NCBI RefSeq assembly: GCF_023370075.1
Contig: NZ_CP097149.1
Location: 2,664,001-2,728,000, forward strand
DNA from: Deinococcus sp. QL22
GTDB lineage: Bacteria; Deinococcota; Deinococci; Deinococcales; Deinococcaceae
Reading direction: 5' to 3'
Length of the DNA: 64,000 nt
The notes beneath the pieces were generated by a model. The model saw nothing but the letters and a program-made list of their open reading frames with translations, ran no database searches and was not told the DNA's origin. Both the position numbers and the translations under genes were made by a program. Each line of letters begins with the position of its first letter. Position 1 is the stretch's first letter. Shown here piece by piece: positions 11,234 to 24,064 of the stretch.

Positions 11234-11598
11234 TGCCGCGCAACGGTGGCGTTCACGTTCAGAACTTTTTGATCACGGAATTTGAGTACCAGAATAAGTT
11301 TCTGGCCGGGTTTGAACGAACCGCCCAGCGCCACCCGGTAGGCAGAATGAGCATTTACCAGCACGGTTCCGCTGACAGGAATGGTGCTGACGACTGTGCA
11401 GCGGGGCGCACATTTGAGCAGGCGGCCCCGGCCAGCACCACTCCACACGCCCAGCAATTCGTCGGCACGGGCCGAGGTAATCCGGCCTTCCAGCACTGCG
11501 CCAGCAAACGAGGGGCGCAGGCTGAGGGTTGCATTGGGCAGTTGCAGGGCCAAGGCCAATCCCATCAGGAGTACCAACATCAAGACCGTGAATTTCAT
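11230..11598 (-). CDS. Small exported protein of unknown function
   Basis: A 122-residue protein that begins with a clear signal peptide or signal anchor ([21 protein letters not shown]). The mature part is a small beta-rich domain with two Cys ([11 protein letters not shown]), which could form a disulfide outside the cytoplasm. No family is recognised. The gene overlaps truD upstream and DUF3293 downstream by 4 bp each, which argues that it is a real, translationally coupled gene. Confidence 0.75.
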   Translation of the reverse strand: MKFTVLMLVLLMGLALALQLPNATLSLRPSFAGAVLEGRITSARADELLGVWSGAGRGRLLKCAPRCTVVSTIPVSGTVLVNAHSAYRVALGGSFKPGQKLILVLKFRDQKVLNVNATVARQ

Positions 11599-12689
11599 GC
11601 CTCTCCCTCGTGTGCTGGGCCGCCTTCTGAACCCGTTTCGTCGGCAGCGTCTTCAGGTAACTCTGATGTATCGATGTCGACTTTCATTATTTCGCGCAGC
11701 ACGCTGGTGGCAAAGCTGCCTTTGGGCAACGTGAACGACACCGTAAAGCCGTCTTCTTCGGGGATCAGCTGTGGTTCTTGCAAAAATACCCGTGTCAGTC
11801 GGCGATCCCCCCTGCGCGAGGCGAATACGTCGGGCGTGAGGGCAAAGGCGGCCAACGCTTCGGCTTCCAGCTCTCCGGCCGCCATGGTCAATGGTTTGAC
11901 CTTCTTGCCGAACAGGGTTCCGGTGGCGCTCACTTCGCCTGCTTCGGCGCGGCCTCCCTCGGCGTCGGCGTCTTCGACCAAAAACACACCGCCCGTGTCG
12001 TGCTTTTTGGCCATATCGCCCGCGATCAGGGCCGCAAACAGCCCGCGCTCCAGCCGCAAACTCAGAAAACGGTTGAAGACCATACTCTGCACGCTGGTGG
12101 TCAGAAAACGGCGCACGCGGGGGTCTTTAATTTTGGATTCGCCGCGCAGCACCAGTAAGCCTTCTTCCGCGTTCAGGCCGCCCAGTCCAAAGCGTTGCGG
12201 GCCAAAATAGTTGGGCACGCCCACCCGGGCCAACTGGTTGAGGGTGGCTTCGGCTTCGGCTGCTGTGCCTTGTGCGTCCCGCACCCGCACCACAAAGCGG
12301 TTGCCGTGCAGGTGGCCCATCGCCAGTTTATTGCCGTGCCGTGCCGTTTCCAGCACGCGCACGCCGTCCATGGCAAACGATTCCAGCCGCCGCTCCACTT
12401 TCCCTGGCAGGCTGATCCACTGCGAAGTGACGGCGTGGCGGTCTTTGAGTCCGGCCACCCCCACATCGCGGTCACGCACGCCCAGATGCGCTGTCAGTTC
12501 GCGCAACATGTGAGACGTGGTGTGGCCCGTTTTTTCCAGCCTCACAAACAGGTGTTCGCCCTCGCCCGATGGCAGATAAGCAGGCACTTCATCGACACGG
12601 AAGTCTTCTGGCACGCGGCGGAGCGTCCCCCCCGTGCCTTGCCCTGCCGTAGAAGCGGCGAGCGCCGACCAGTCAAACACCAAACTCAC
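11595..12689 (-). CDS. truD: tRNA pseudouridine(13) synthase TruD
   Basis: About 364 residues. TruD makes pseudouridine at position 13 of tRNA-Glu and related tRNAs. The catalytic GLKDR motif (Asp83 from the chosen start) and the [11 protein letters not shown] motif are both present, and the length fits the family. The GTG at 12689 is chosen because family proteins begin just before the FDW...[10 protein letters not shown] region; a TATGGT box lies 9 nt upstream. An ATG at 12800 would add 37 residues of unlikely composition. First gene of a three-gene overlapping set. Confidence 0.93.
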   Translation of the reverse strand: MSLVFDWSALAASTAGQGTGGTLRRVPEDFRVDEVPAYLPSGEGEHLFVRLEKTGHTTSHMLRELTAHLGVRDRDVGVAGLKDRHAVTSQWISLPGKVERRLESFAMDGVRVLETARHGNKLAMGHLHGNRFVVRVRDAQGTAAEAEATLNQLARVGVPNYFGPQRFGLGGLNAEEGLLVLRGESKIKDPRVRRFLTTSVQSMVFNRFLSLRLERGLFAALIAGDMAKKHDTGGVFLVEDADAEGGRAEAGEVSATGTLFGKKVKPLTMAAGELEAEALAAFALTPDVFASRRGDRRLTRVFLQEPQLIPEEDGFTVSFTLPKGSFATSVLREIMKVDIDTSELPEDAADETGSEGGPAHEGEA

Positions 12690-12910
12690 GATTGGCCCAC
12701 CATACGCGCCGCCCGACGTGCAGTTATGAGAACGGTGGGGGAACGTCCAGCCCATAGTGGGGGCTACCATGTGAGAAATCCCGGTTAGCTGGCCCTTCAC
12801 GGCTGAGCTCAGGGATCAGGTGGGAGAGGGGACGATTCCGTTGCTCATTCTCCGTTGAACTTGGACGCCGTGAAGACCTGGTTGCTCGAGTTGCCCTAGA
12901 TCCCACACCC
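12690..12910. other. Non-coding gap with interleaved inverted repeats before truD
   Basis: This 221-bp gap holds two inverted repeats in A-B-A'-B' order: CTTCACGGC at 12795-12803 with GCCGTGAAG at 12867-12875, and GGGATC at 12812-12817 with GATCCC at 12899-12904. This order would give a pseudoknot if transcribed. Read on the minus strand it would be a leader of truD. It does not match a riboswitch class I recognise. The short open frame here (12724-12906) has no coding character. Confidence 0.35.
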
Positions 12911-13705
12911 TCAGTTCAGCACCCGGTAATCGGCACGAACCCTGGGGGTCCAGTCGGCCCGGAACAGCAGGGGCATCGCGGAGGTGCTGCCTGCCACGTA
13001 CCAGACCCGCACACCGGACTCCTGGCCGTCTAGCGGCAAAAAGGCCGTTTGGCCGACCCGCAAAGTGTTCAGGGGACGCCCGCCTTCATCCCGCAGGCGC
13101 AGCCAACCGTTGACGCTGGCGGGTGACCATCCGGCCAGATTCAGGGTACGGCGCGACACGTTCCTCAGTTGTGCGCCGTGTTCGGTGAGGGTCACGGTCA
13201 GGTCAGGCAGTTCGGGCGACTGCGCGGTTTGCCAGCGCACGCCGAAGCCGGGAAGCCGCGTGGACACCGGATACAACACCGAGGCGAGCAGGCCGCCTGT
13301 GCCCAACAGCAGCAAGATCAGCGCCGCACCGACGGCCAAGCTGCTCACTTCCGGCGCACGCACGATGGAAATGGTCAGCACCGCGCCGAGGGCCACGCCC
13401 ACCAGCGGCCAGGCCGGGCTGGGTTTTTGGCGGGCAGGAGCAAACGCGCCAGGCCAATATTCGGCGATGAGCAGCAGGGCTGCGCCGATGCCGAACACCG
13501 CGGGCACGTCCAGCACAGGCGCGAACAGCAGCAGCGCCAGCCCTGGCACGCTCCACCACGCCACGCGGGGTACCCAGCCCAGCCGCGCTTCTCGCCCCAC
13601 CCGCAGCAGCCAGTAGGCGGCCAGCAAGCCAATAACGACGGCAAACAGTCCCGACACCCGCGTCAGGGGAGTCAAACCTTCGAACACCGCAAATTCAGCT
13701 GCCAT
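12911..13705 (-). CDS. Polytopic membrane protein of unknown function
   Basis: A 264-residue protein. About four to five hydrophobic segments lie in residues 15-150 ([50 protein letters not shown] and [19 protein letters not shown]). A soluble C-terminal domain of about 105 residues follows, rich in beta-strand, with the feel of an extracytoplasmic beta-sandwich. No enzyme motif is seen. The start overlaps the end of the moaB-like gene by 11 bp, so the two are probably co-transcribed; a link to molybdenum metabolism would be speculation. Confidence 0.75.
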   Translation of the reverse strand: MAAEFAVFEGLTPLTRVSGLFAVVIGLLAAYWLLRVGREARLGWVPRVAWWSVPGLALLLFAPVLDVPAVFGIGAALLLIAEYWPGAFAPARQKPSPAWPLVGVALGAVLTISIVRAPEVSSLAVGAALILLLLGTGGLLASVLYPVSTRLPGFGVRWQTAQSPELPDLTVTLTEHGAQLRNVSRRTLNLAGWSPASVNGWLRLRDEGGRPLNTLRVGQTAFLPLDGQESGVRVWYVAGSTSAMPLLFRADWTPRVRADYRVLN

Positions 13706-14462
13706 TGCCGCTCCCGGGTTTGTGCCTGCCCAGTTCGGGCGCTTTGGCCGCAGCAGGTTTGCCGGTCAGATTGTTCGTGGTTCCAGCCGGGGCTACTGGC
13801 GGAGGCGAGGCAAAATTCCCCGCTGGCCTTGCCCCGCCCAGATCCGTGACTCCAGGCTGTCCGTGCCGCGTGACTTCAAAGGCCAGATGCGGCAATTCGG
13901 ATTTCAGCAGGCCTTCCCAGGCGGTGGTCACGGCATTCAGGCTGCCGGGCAGGGCAAAAATCACCGCGCCCCGGCACAGGCCCGCCACCGCCCGCGACAG
14001 CATGGCCGCGCCGCCCACCTGTGCATAAGACAGCATCCGGAACAGTTCCCCGAAACCCGGAATAGGCTTGGTAATCAGCGATTCCACCACCGGAATGGTC
14101 ACGTCGCGCCCGGTGATGCCCGTGCCGCCACTGCTGATCACGATGGTCGCCTCGCGCACAAAGGCCACCAATGCGGCACGGATTTCTACGGCGTCGTCCT
14201 TCACGATTCGGTAGGACGTGACCTGATGCCCCTGCGCCTGTAATTCGGCCAGCAGGTATTGGCCGCTGGTGTCGGTGTCGGGTGTGCGGGTATCGCTGAT
14301 GATCAGCACGGCCACCCGCACGGGCACAGATGCCGCCGCGACGTGGTGGGCGGTTTTGGCAACAGAGACCATTCCCAATGGCGTTGACCCCTGACTGGAG
14401 GACACGTCGGCAGCCGATCCGGTCAGAGAGGAAGAAGTGGGAGGGCGGCTCGAATCCGACAT
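13695..14462 (-). CDS. moaB: MoaB/MogA-family molybdenum cofactor protein
   Basis: A 255-residue protein with a MoCF-binding (MogA/MoaB) domain in the middle: [18 protein letters not shown], then [20 protein letters not shown], and near the end the block [14 protein letters not shown]. Members adenylylate molybdopterin or act in its insertion step. It is longer than usual because of a Ser/Thr-rich N-terminal extension of about 45 residues and an Ala/Pro/Gly-rich C-terminal tail of about 45 residues, both low in complexity. The ATG at 14462 follows an AGGAGG sequence that almost touches it, and a TATCGT box. Confidence 0.88.
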   Translation of the reverse strand: MSDSSRPPTSSSLTGSAADVSSSQGSTPLGMVSVAKTAHHVAAASVPVRVAVLIISDTRTPDTDTSGQYLLAELQAQGHQVTSYRIVKDDAVEIRAALVAFVREATIVISSGGTGITGRDVTIPVVESLITKPIPGFGELFRMLSYAQVGGAAMLSRAVAGLCRGAVIFALPGSLNAVTTAWEGLLKSELPHLAFEVTRHGQPGVTDLGGARPAGNFASPPPVAPAGTTNNLTGKPAAAKAPELGRHKPGSGNGS

Positions 14463-14564
14463 ACCTCCTACGATACTTCCCGGCCCGCCTGCCCGCACAG
14501 GCACAGGCTTACGCTTGGTTCAGTCTTTTTGCCTAGGCTGGGGGAAGGAGGTGGGGGTGGGCGT

Positions 14565-14593
14565 ATCTAAAGTCAAAGGGTCTGAGGAAGGGC
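14565..14593. repeat. TTAGACCCT-type repeat, single left arm
   Basis: The stretch ATCTAAAGTCAAAGGGTCTGAGGAAGGG matches the left arm of copies 1, 2 and 31281-31310, including the downstream GGAAGGGC. No matching right arm follows before the DUF1844 gene, so this is a solitary half. Confidence 0.6.
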
Positions 14594-14638
14594 GCCTACT
14601 CCGGCCTGTTCACCAGAACCCGCCTTTTCCCCATGCTT

Positions 14639-14644
14639 TACACT
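14639..14644 (+). promoter_or_regulatory. -10 box of a probable leaderless promoter
   Basis: TACACT, 7 nt before the ATG at 14652 of the DUF1844 gene. No ribosome-binding site is present in the interval, which favours a leaderless mRNA. Confidence 0.5.
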
Positions 14645-14651
14645 GCCCGTT

Positions 14652-14963
14652 ATGCCTCACCCCGAATTCGTCGGCCTCGTGAATACCTTGCAGGCCACCG
14701 CCGAAGCCGCGCTGGGCGACCTGAATGCCGCTACTGCCAGCGCCGCCCGCGACGGCCTGCTCGACCAGAGTCGCGCCCGACAGACCGCCGAACGCAGCCT
14801 GAAACTGCTGACCATGCTGGCCGAAAAAACCCGTGGCAATCTGGATTTCACTGAAGCCGACCTCCTGACCGGAGCCATCGGCAGCCTCCGCGCCCGGCTG
14901 GACGAGCAACCCGCACCGCCTACCGAATTGCCGATGTTTGGTGGCCCCAACAGCGGGAATTGA
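14652..14963 (+). CDS. DUF1844-type small protein
   Basis: A 103-residue, mostly helical protein. The pattern [17 protein letters not shown] followed by [25 protein letters not shown] and a final RARL resembles the DUF1844 family, whose members have no known function. It is followed immediately by dtd: the stop TGA (14961-14963) shares a base with the dtd ATG, so the two genes are translationally coupled. Confidence 0.75.
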   Translation: MPHPEFVGLVNTLQATAEAALGDLNAATASAARDGLLDQSRARQTAERSLKLLTMLAEKTRGNLDFTEADLLTGAIGSLRARLDEQPAPPTELPMFGGPNSGN

Positions 14964-15421
14964 TGCGGGCCGTCCTGCAACGGGTCACGCGGGCGACCTG
15001 CACGGTAGACGGCCAGATCACGGGCGCCATCGGGGCCGGATTTATGGTGCTGCTGGGCGTGGCCCCCGGCGACACAGCGGCAATGGCGATAGCCTTGGCC
15101 CAGAAAATTGTGAAGCTGCGGGTGTTCAACGACGCGGCGGGCAAGATGAATCTGGCGTTGGCCGATGCGGGCGGCCCCACTGGAGCAGGCGCGGTTCTCA
15201 GCATCAGTCAGTTCACGCTGTACGCCGATACGCGCCGGGGCAACCGTCCGGGCTTCGGCGGAGCCGCCGCGCCCGACCACGCCCGCATCCTCTACGCCGA
15301 ATTCAACGCGGCTCTGCGCGGCTGCGGCGTGGACGTGCAGGAGGGCGTATTCGGGGCGCATATGGTACTCGACCTGACCAACGACGGCCCGGTCACCCTG
15401 ATTCTGGACACGGCAGAGTAA
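14963..15421 (+). CDS. dtd: D-aminoacyl-tRNA deacylase
   Basis: A 152-residue enzyme that hydrolyses D-amino acids (and Gly) mischarged on tRNA. The N-terminal [11 protein letters not shown], the [17 protein letters not shown] motif and the GPVTLILDT cross-subunit motif near the C-terminus are all intact. The ATG at 14963 is preferred to the TTG three bases earlier because it fits the family start exactly and overlaps the upstream stop. Confidence 0.96.
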   Translation: MRAVLQRVTRATCTVDGQITGAIGAGFMVLLGVAPGDTAAMAIALAQKIVKLRVFNDAAGKMNLALADAGGPTGAGAVLSISQFTLYADTRRGNRPGFGGAAAPDHARILYAEFNAALRGCGVDVQEGVFGAHMVLDLTNDGPVTLILDTAE

Positions 15422-15485
15422 ACACCTCACCCCACATTCTCATGTCTTCCACACCGCACTCACCCTTCCCCCCTAACATGCAGGC

Positions 15486-16586
15486 ATGACCCGCCGTGTG
15501 TTTCGCCGCGCCATCCTCGTTTCCCTGCTGCTGCTCGGCGCTGCCGGAGCCGCTTCGTATACGGTCAAAGCGGGCGATACGCTGTATTCGGTGGCCCGCG
15601 CCAACAGCACCACGGTGGCCGAACTGACCCGCGTAAACCGCCTGACCGGAACCACGCTAGAAATCGGGCAAGTACTGACGCTGCCGGGGAGTGCGCCCAG
15701 TCGTGTGCCCAGTGCGCCCGCTGTTGTCACGCCTGCCCCGATCACACCCGCACAGCCCAGCACCGGAACATCCAGCCTGCAAGGGGTCACGGTGCGCGTT
15801 CCCGCCAGCCTCAGAATGGGCGAAGGCTTTACGCTGCGGCTCAGTGGGGCGCGGGCCGGGCAGGCTACTGTGCGCTTTCCCAGCGAACTCGGCGAAGATG
15901 TGCGCCGCCCTGCCGAGGTTCTTAAACCGGTAGGCGCGGCGGGTGAATTTGTGGTGCCGGGGCGGGTGGTGCTGGGCAAAACCACGCCCGTCGTATACGA
16001 AGTCAGTGTGGGCGGCGACCTGATGCGCGGACGGATTCCGGTCACGGCCCTCGACCAGCCGATTCAACACCTGAACTTGCCCAACAGCGTGACCAACAAG
16101 CTGCAAGACCCCGCCCGCGCCGCCGAGGAAGCCGCCGTAGAAAAAGCCTACGCCCGCCGCACGCCGCAGGTCTGGTCACGGCCTTTTGCCCCGGCATTGG
16201 CAACGGCGCGGGGCACAAGTTCGGGTTTTGGGCAGCCGCGCACCTACAAGGCGGGCGGCCCGGTGGCCTACCACTACGGCACCGATTTCCCTGCCCCCAG
16301 CGGCACGCCGATTCTGGCGGTCAACGACGGAACAGTCGTCATTGCCGGAAAATACCCGGTGCGCGGCGGCCTCGTGGTCGTCGATCACGGCGCGGGCGTG
16401 GTCAGCATGTACTTTCACCAGAGCCGGGTGCTGGCAAAGGTAGGCCAGAAAGTCACGCGGGGCGAGAAAATTGGAGAAGTGGGCACGACAGGTCTGAGTG
16501 CCGGGCCGCACTTACATCTCGAAGTCAGGGTGCGCGGCGAGGCAACCAATCCGTCGGGCTGGATGAATCGTCTGTGGCCCAGATAG
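15486..16586 (+). CDS. Secreted LysM-M23 peptidoglycan hydrolase
   Basis: A 366-residue protein. A signal peptide (residues 1-22) precedes one LysM domain (SYTVKAGDTLYSVARANSTT to about residue 66). A middle region of about 170 residues contains an extracytoplasmic beta-rich part. The C-terminal M23 metallopeptidase domain has its zinc ligands in YHYGTDFPAP (H-x3-D) and GPHLHLEVR (H-x-H), so it should be active. M23 enzymes cut peptide crosslinks in peptidoglycan. Not clearly part of an operon. Confidence 0.93.
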   Translation: MTRRVFRRAILVSLLLLGAAGAASYTVKAGDTLYSVARANSTTVAELTRVNRLTGTTLEIGQVLTLPGSAPSRVPSAPAVVTPAPITPAQPSTGTSSLQGVTVRVPASLRMGEGFTLRLSGARAGQATVRFPSELGEDVRRPAEVLKPVGAAGEFVVPGRVVLGKTTPVVYEVSVGGDLMRGRIPVTALDQPIQHLNLPNSVTNKLQDPARAAEEAAVEKAYARRTPQVWSRPFAPALATARGTSSGFGQPRTYKAGGPVAYHYGTDFPAPSGTPILAVNDGTVVIAGKYPVRGGLVVVDHGAGVVSMYFHQSRVLAKVGQKVTRGEKIGEVGTTGLSAGPHLHLEVRVRGEATNPSGWMNRLWPR

Positions 16587-16685
16587 GGAGATGTGGGGCG
16601 TAGGGATGTGAACTGCGTCTCTAGGATGGGGGCTGAACTTCTAAGCCAAAATCTCTGACGCGCCAGCCCATCACGCGCCAGCCTC

Positions 16686-16691
16686 TACACT
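16686..16691 (+). promoter_or_regulatory. -10 box of a probable leaderless promoter
   Basis: TACACT, 7 nt before the ATG at 16699 of the trans-sulfuration gene. No purine-rich ribosome site lies between box and start. Confidence 0.5.
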
Positions 16692-16698
16692 CTCTCCC

Positions 16699-17916
<1,218 letters not shown>

Positions 17917-17919
<3 letters not shown>

Positions 17920-18045
17920 TACGGACTTGCTTTGATTCCCGAACATCCGCAAAGGCATCGGATGTTCGTCCATCGCCGCCAGCCCGTACTCATTGCCACT
18001 CGTTCCGCTCGGATGATGTTCAGGAATCATCGCAATTTGGTATCA
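17917..18045. repeat. About 129-bp inverted-repeat (MITE-like) element
   Basis: The two ends are inverted copies: left TAATACGGACTTGCTTTGATTCC then GAACATCCG, and right, read on the minus strand, TGATACCAAATTGCGATGATTCC then GAACATCATCCG. Inside the left arm AACATCCG and CGGATGTT form a smaller hairpin. The left end begins exactly at the stop codon of the PLP gene and the right end abuts the first recognisable codons of the DUF99 gene. No transposase is encoded. Confidence 0.65.
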
Positions 18046-18608
18046 GACACTTTTCACACGCCATCGGCTTTGACGACGCGCCGTTTGAGCGGGCCCACCG
18101 GGGAAACGTGGCGGTGTTCGGCACCGTCTTTGCCCGCCGGGACTTGCACGCGGTGGTCAGTGGGCGGGTGCGGCGCGACGGGCGCAACAGCACCTCCGAA
18201 CTGACCCGGCTGGTAGCGGTCAGCGGCGCTGCGAAACACCTTCACCTGATCTTGCTGCAAGGCGTGGCGCTGGCCGGATTTAATGTGGTCGACGCACCCA
18301 CCCTGCACGCGGCCACCGGACTCCCCGTGCTGATCGTGGCCCGAAAGCCGCCCAACCTGGCCCGCATTCGCGCCGCCCTGCTGACCCAGGTGCCGGGCGG
18401 CGCACGCAAATGGCGGCTGATAGAAGCGCTTGGCCCAATGGAGCCTTGCCGGGGCGTGCAGGTACAGCGCGTGGGCCTGAGCTTGCTGGAAGCCGAAGCC
18501 GCGCTGGGCGCACTGACCTTTACGGGCCGCATTCCCGAACCCTTGCGGGCCGCGCACCTGATCGCAGGCGGCGTGACACGGGGCAGCAGCGGCGGGCAGC
18601 GGGTGTAA
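18042..18608 (+). CDS. DUF99-family protein, 5' end uncertain
   Basis: Homology to DUF99 begins at once with HAIGFDDAPFERAHRGNVAVFGTVF and continues through RRDGRNSTSELTRL, ILLQGVALAGFNVVD and PVLIVARKPP to a normal-looking C-terminus. DUF99 proteins are related in fold to endonuclease V. Oddity: upstream of GFDD the frame has no ATG, GTG or TTG back through the adjacent repeat element, and the first canonical start is the GTG in HRGNVAVFG (18108), which would remove the conserved FDDAPF block. The interval given starts at an ATC codon inside the element. It may start at a non-canonical codon or be a gene damaged by the insertion. Confidence 0.7.
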   Translation: MRHFSHAIGFDDAPFERAHRGNVAVFGTVFARRDLHAVVSGRVRRDGRNSTSELTRLVAVSGAAKHLHLILLQGVALAGFNVVDAPTLHAATGLPVLIVARKPPNLARIRAALLTQVPGGARKWRLIEALGPMEPCRGVQVQRVGLSLLEAEAALGALTFTGRIPEPLRAAHLIAGGVTRGSSGGQRV

Positions 18609-18701
18609 CCAATGGCGAAGTCCGCTTCAGAGTTCGGGGAGGCTGGACGCCCCCAAAACCTGACCGCCCACTGACCCAAAACGGGGTATTCTGGGCAACG
18701 A

Positions 18702-20390
18702 ATGAAAACGAATCTGATGCTGATCGGCGCAGCCCTTACCCTGAGCAGCTGTTCCATGCTGTTTGGCCCGGCTCAAACCAGTGTGACCATCATTGGCGTA
18801 AACGACTTTCACGGCAACATCATGCCCACCAGTTTCCGGGTGCCTGATCCTGCCGACCGCACCAAAACGCTGACCGTGCAGGCAGGCGGCGTCGAAGCCA
18901 TCGGCGGCGTGCTGGCCGAGGCCCGCAAGGCCAACCCCAACACCGTGTTCGTGGGTGTGGGCGACATGACCGGAGCCAGTCCCCTGATCAGCGGCCTGCT
19001 GCGCGACGAGCCTTCTATCGACGCCCTGAACAAGCTGGGCATGGCCGTGAACGTGGTGGGCAACCACGAGTTTGACTACGGCTTTGCCGAATTGCAGCGT
19101 TACCAGAAAGGCGGCTGCAACAGCAACGACGTGGCCAAAGCTTGCAAATACGACAACACCTTCGCGGGCGCAAACTTTACCTACATTGCCGCCAACGTGG
19201 TCGATGAAAAGACCGGCAAAACTGTGTTGCCCGCCTATAAAATGATTACGGTGGGCGGCGCGAAGATCGCCTTTGTGGGCGCAGTGCTCAAAGAAACCCC
19301 GACGGTGGTCACTCCGGCAGGCGTAGCTGGGCTGCGTTTCGAGGACGAAGTGGCTTCGATCAACGCTGCGATTCCCGAAATTAAGCGCAACGGAGCCGAC
19401 GCCATTATCGCGCTCGTTCACCAGGGCGGAGCCAGCCCCGACGCCTTCGACATTGTGGACTGCAAGACCCTCACCGGCCCTATCGTGGACATTGCCAAGA
19501 AGCTGGACTCCTCGATTTCTGCCGTCATGACCGGACATACCCACCGGGGCTACAACTGCCTCGTCCCCGGCCCCGACGGTGCAAACCGCACGGTCATTCA
19601 GGGCGATTCCTACGGCCACCTGCTTCAGCGCCTCGACCTCACCATCGACACCCGTGCCAACAAGGTGCTGGCCCTGAAATCCAGCAACGTGGTGGTCAAC
19701 GCCGCCACGACTCCCAAAGACGCGGCCATGACCGCCATCGTGCAGAAGGCTAAGGCCTTGACCGATCCGCTGGCGCAGCAGCCTGTGGGCACGTTGGGCG
19801 TGGAGCAGATTACCCGCGTCCAAAACACCGCTGGAGAAAGTGCGCTGGGCAACGTCATCGCCGATTCGCAACTGGCCGCCACCCGCGCCGCCGACAAGGG
19901 CGGGGCCGTTATTGCCCTGATGAATCCCGGCGGCATCCGTGCCGACCTGCCCGTGAACGTGCCCAACCCCGACAAGAAAGTGACCTACGGCGACGCCTTC
20001 ACGGTGCAGCCCTTCGGCAACATCCTGTCGGTGCTGACCCTCACGGGCGCGCAGCTCAAGGCCGTGCTGGAGCAGCAGTTCGACAACCCCGCCGCCGGAC
20101 AGAACCGGATTTTGCAGGTCAGCCAGGGCTTTACCTACACCTGGGATAACAGCAAGCCCAAGGGTGAAAAAGTCAGTGCGCTGGTGCTGAACGGCACGCC
20201 GATTGATCCTGCCGCCAACTACCGCATTGCCCTCAACAACTTTTTGGCCGATGGCGGCGACGGCTTCACCACCTTCCGTCAGGGCAAAGACCTGATCGGC
20301 GGCGACCTCGATATCGACGCCTTCCGCACCTACCTTCAGAGCGCCACCATCAGCGCCCCCACCGTGGGCCGCATCACGCGCCTGAACTGA
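18702..20390 (+). CDS. Lipoprotein 5'-nucleotidase / 2',3'-cyclic phosphodiesterase (UshA type)
   Basis: A 562-residue bimetallic phosphoesterase. A lipobox (LSSC, Cys17) ends the signal peptide, so the protein should be anchored outside the membrane. Metal-binding motifs are intact: NDFHGN (34-39), GVGDMTG (Asp88), GNHEFDYG (120-127) and GHTHRG. The C-terminal 5'-nucleotidase substrate domain includes ALGNVIAD, MNPGGIRADL and an adenine-stacking region near FLADGGDGFTTF. It releases nucleosides and phosphate from external nucleotides. TATTCT lies 9 nt before the ATG. Confidence 0.95.
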   Translation: MKTNLMLIGAALTLSSCSMLFGPAQTSVTIIGVNDFHGNIMPTSFRVPDPADRTKTLTVQAGGVEAIGGVLAEARKANPNTVFVGVGDMTGASPLISGLLRDEPSIDALNKLGMAVNVVGNHEFDYGFAELQRYQKGGCNSNDVAKACKYDNTFAGANFTYIAANVVDEKTGKTVLPAYKMITVGGAKIAFVGAVLKETPTVVTPAGVAGLRFEDEVASINAAIPEIKRNGADAIIALVHQGGASPDAFDIVDCKTLTGPIVDIAKKLDSSISAVMTGHTHRGYNCLVPGPDGANRTVIQGDSYGHLLQRLDLTIDTRANKVLALKSSNVVVNAATTPKDAAMTAIVQKAKALTDPLAQQPVGTLGVEQITRVQNTAGESALGNVIADSQLAATRAADKGGAVIALMNPGGIRADLPVNVPNPDKKVTYGDAFTVQPFGNILSVLTLTGAQLKAVLEQQFDNPAAGQNRILQVSQGFTYTWDNSKPKGEKVSALVLNGTPIDPAANYRIALNNFLADGGDGFTTFRQGKDLIGGDLDIDAFRTYLQSATISAPTVGRITRLN

Positions 20391-20492
20391 GCTTGATTCC
20401 TAAGATTCACAGTTGAGCGGGGCGGGGGCTTAGGCCTCCGTTCTCCTTTTTTGGTGCGTTGAAAGCGGGCCAACGGGATCGCCCTCAACCTG

Positions 20493-20516
20493 CCCTTAGA
20501 CCCTCGACCCTTAGAC
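20493..20516. repeat. TTAGACCCT-type repeat, single right arm
   Basis: Two stacked units, CCCTTAGACCC and TCGACCCTTAGAC, matching the right arm of copy 1. It lies just downstream of the hypothetical gene that ends at 20525 on the other strand, and no left arm is found nearby. Confidence 0.6.
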
Positions 20517-20524
20517 TGCTTTTC

Positions 20525-20983
20525 TCACCCCATCAGCCGCGTCAACGTGCGCCGCAACGCTTCCAGCACCACCTTGCTTCTCAGGGCATCGGCAAGGGCG
20601 CGGGTGGCGTGATGCTCGCTGCCGGTCAGGGCGTCTTGAAGGTGGGCCTGAACCACCGGATGCAGGCGGCCCCGCGTGTACAGCAGGTCTTCTAACAGGT
20701 CTTCGGCGGGCAAGCGGGCGCGGATTTCGCCGTCTGGGGTCACCGTCTGTACCATCGCCCGGCCCCGCTCATCGGTGGTCAGCACCGCATGGATCGGCTT
20801 TCCCGCATGGCGCGTAATCTGTTCGATGGTCGGAATCAGAGACTGAATCAGGTTCACCGCTAGGCTTCGGCCCAGCAGCAGCACCCGCTCCTGATCGCCG
20901 TTCTGAATTCGCAACGTTTGCGTCAACTGTTGGGCCAATCGGTCGCCTTCCTGCATCAGGGCGGCTTGGGGGTCTGGGGTCAT
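20525..20983 (-). CDS. Hypothetical helical protein
   Basis: A 152-residue protein with no family I recognise. It is mostly amphipathic helix with one beta-rich stretch in the centre (GKPIHAVLTTDERGRAMVQTVTPDGEIRARL). There is no signal peptide, membrane segment or Cys. The ATG at 20983 is chosen because the sequence before it is low-quality and the MTPDPQAAL start is typical of the region. It converges with the 5'-nucleotidase gene. Confidence 0.65.
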   Translation of the reverse strand: MTPDPQAALMQEGDRLAQQLTQTLRIQNGDQERVLLLGRSLAVNLIQSLIPTIEQITRHAGKPIHAVLTTDERGRAMVQTVTPDGEIRARLPAEDLLEDLLYTRGRLHPVVQAHLQDALTGSEHHATRALADALRSKVVLEALRRTLTRLMG

Positions 20984-21324
20984 GCACCCACCGGTGTGGA
21001 TGGTTCTACTGTCTGGTGATCCAGATGAACCCACCCACTTTCGCCCTGAATGATTAGAGAACGCGGCATTTTGTCCAAGGTAGCAAACTGGGGCAGCCAA
21101 AGGCGACAGCAGCTTGCCAGGTGATGACCAGAGGGATAATTGGGCAGACGACGCGGCCCAGATGATGAACAGTCAGGGTTGTCCATTCCTGCTGTGTGAT
21201 AATATTCACACCCTGTTCACTCGCTTACGCAAGCCAAGATGTATGGACAGCGTGTATTTTATGCGTCTGATACGGCATTTGTCCAAACAGGTGAACGGGC
21301 GGGAATGGTGTAAGCTCAGGGGGT
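20984..21324. other. 341-bp divergent regulatory region before glgP
   Basis: It separates the minus-strand hypothetical gene from glgP. The only strong signal is the CRP-type palindrome at 21194-21211; TAAGCT at 21310-21315 sits 9 nt before the glgP ATG and could be a -10 box. No credible coding frame is seen here. Confidence 0.6.
21194..21211. promoter_or_regulatory. CRP/FNR-type operator upstream of glgP
   Basis: The 18-bp sequence GTGTGATAATATTCACAC is an inverted repeat with 6-bp arms around 6 bp of A/T. It contains TGTGA-N6-TCACA exactly, the consensus of CRP. Its last base is 113 bp before the glgP start codon. A cAMP-CRP homologue could link glycogen breakdown to carbon or stress state (inference). 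Confidence 0.65.
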
Positions 21325-23841
<2,517 letters not shown>

Positions 23842-24006
23842 GTTAGCAGCTAGAGCAGCAACAATCTGGAGCGGTGGGCGAGGTGGCCTGCCGCTCTGGT
23901 TTTCATGCGCTGGATAGATAGTCCCTCGGACATGTTCTGAGGCAGAGTTCGTCTGACAGCTTCCCAGCCTCCCACAAAATCCGTCACATTTATGCGCTCA
24001 AAGCAA

Positions 24007-24048
24007 ACGGAAGGCGGGCCAGAGTAGATTCTCTGGCCCGCCTTCCGT
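24007..24048. terminator. Perfect hairpin between convergent genes
   Basis: ACGGAAGGCGGGCCAGAG and its exact complement flank a 6-nt loop TAGATT, an 18-bp perfect stem. It lies between glgP (plus) and the glycosyltransferase gene (minus) and can serve as terminator for both, although T-runs are poor. Confidence 0.75.
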
Positions 24049-24064
24049 ATTCCCCAATCTGCCC

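Noticed and set aside
12724..12906. Small minus-strand frame before truD
   Set aside because: Composition is unlike the neighbours and the frame overlaps the interleaved inverted repeats; no ribosome site.
18627..19871. Minus-strand open frame of 414 codons opposite the 5'-nucleotidase gene
   Set aside because: Shadow frame; composition typical of anti-sense translation (His, Gly, Val rich, no motif).
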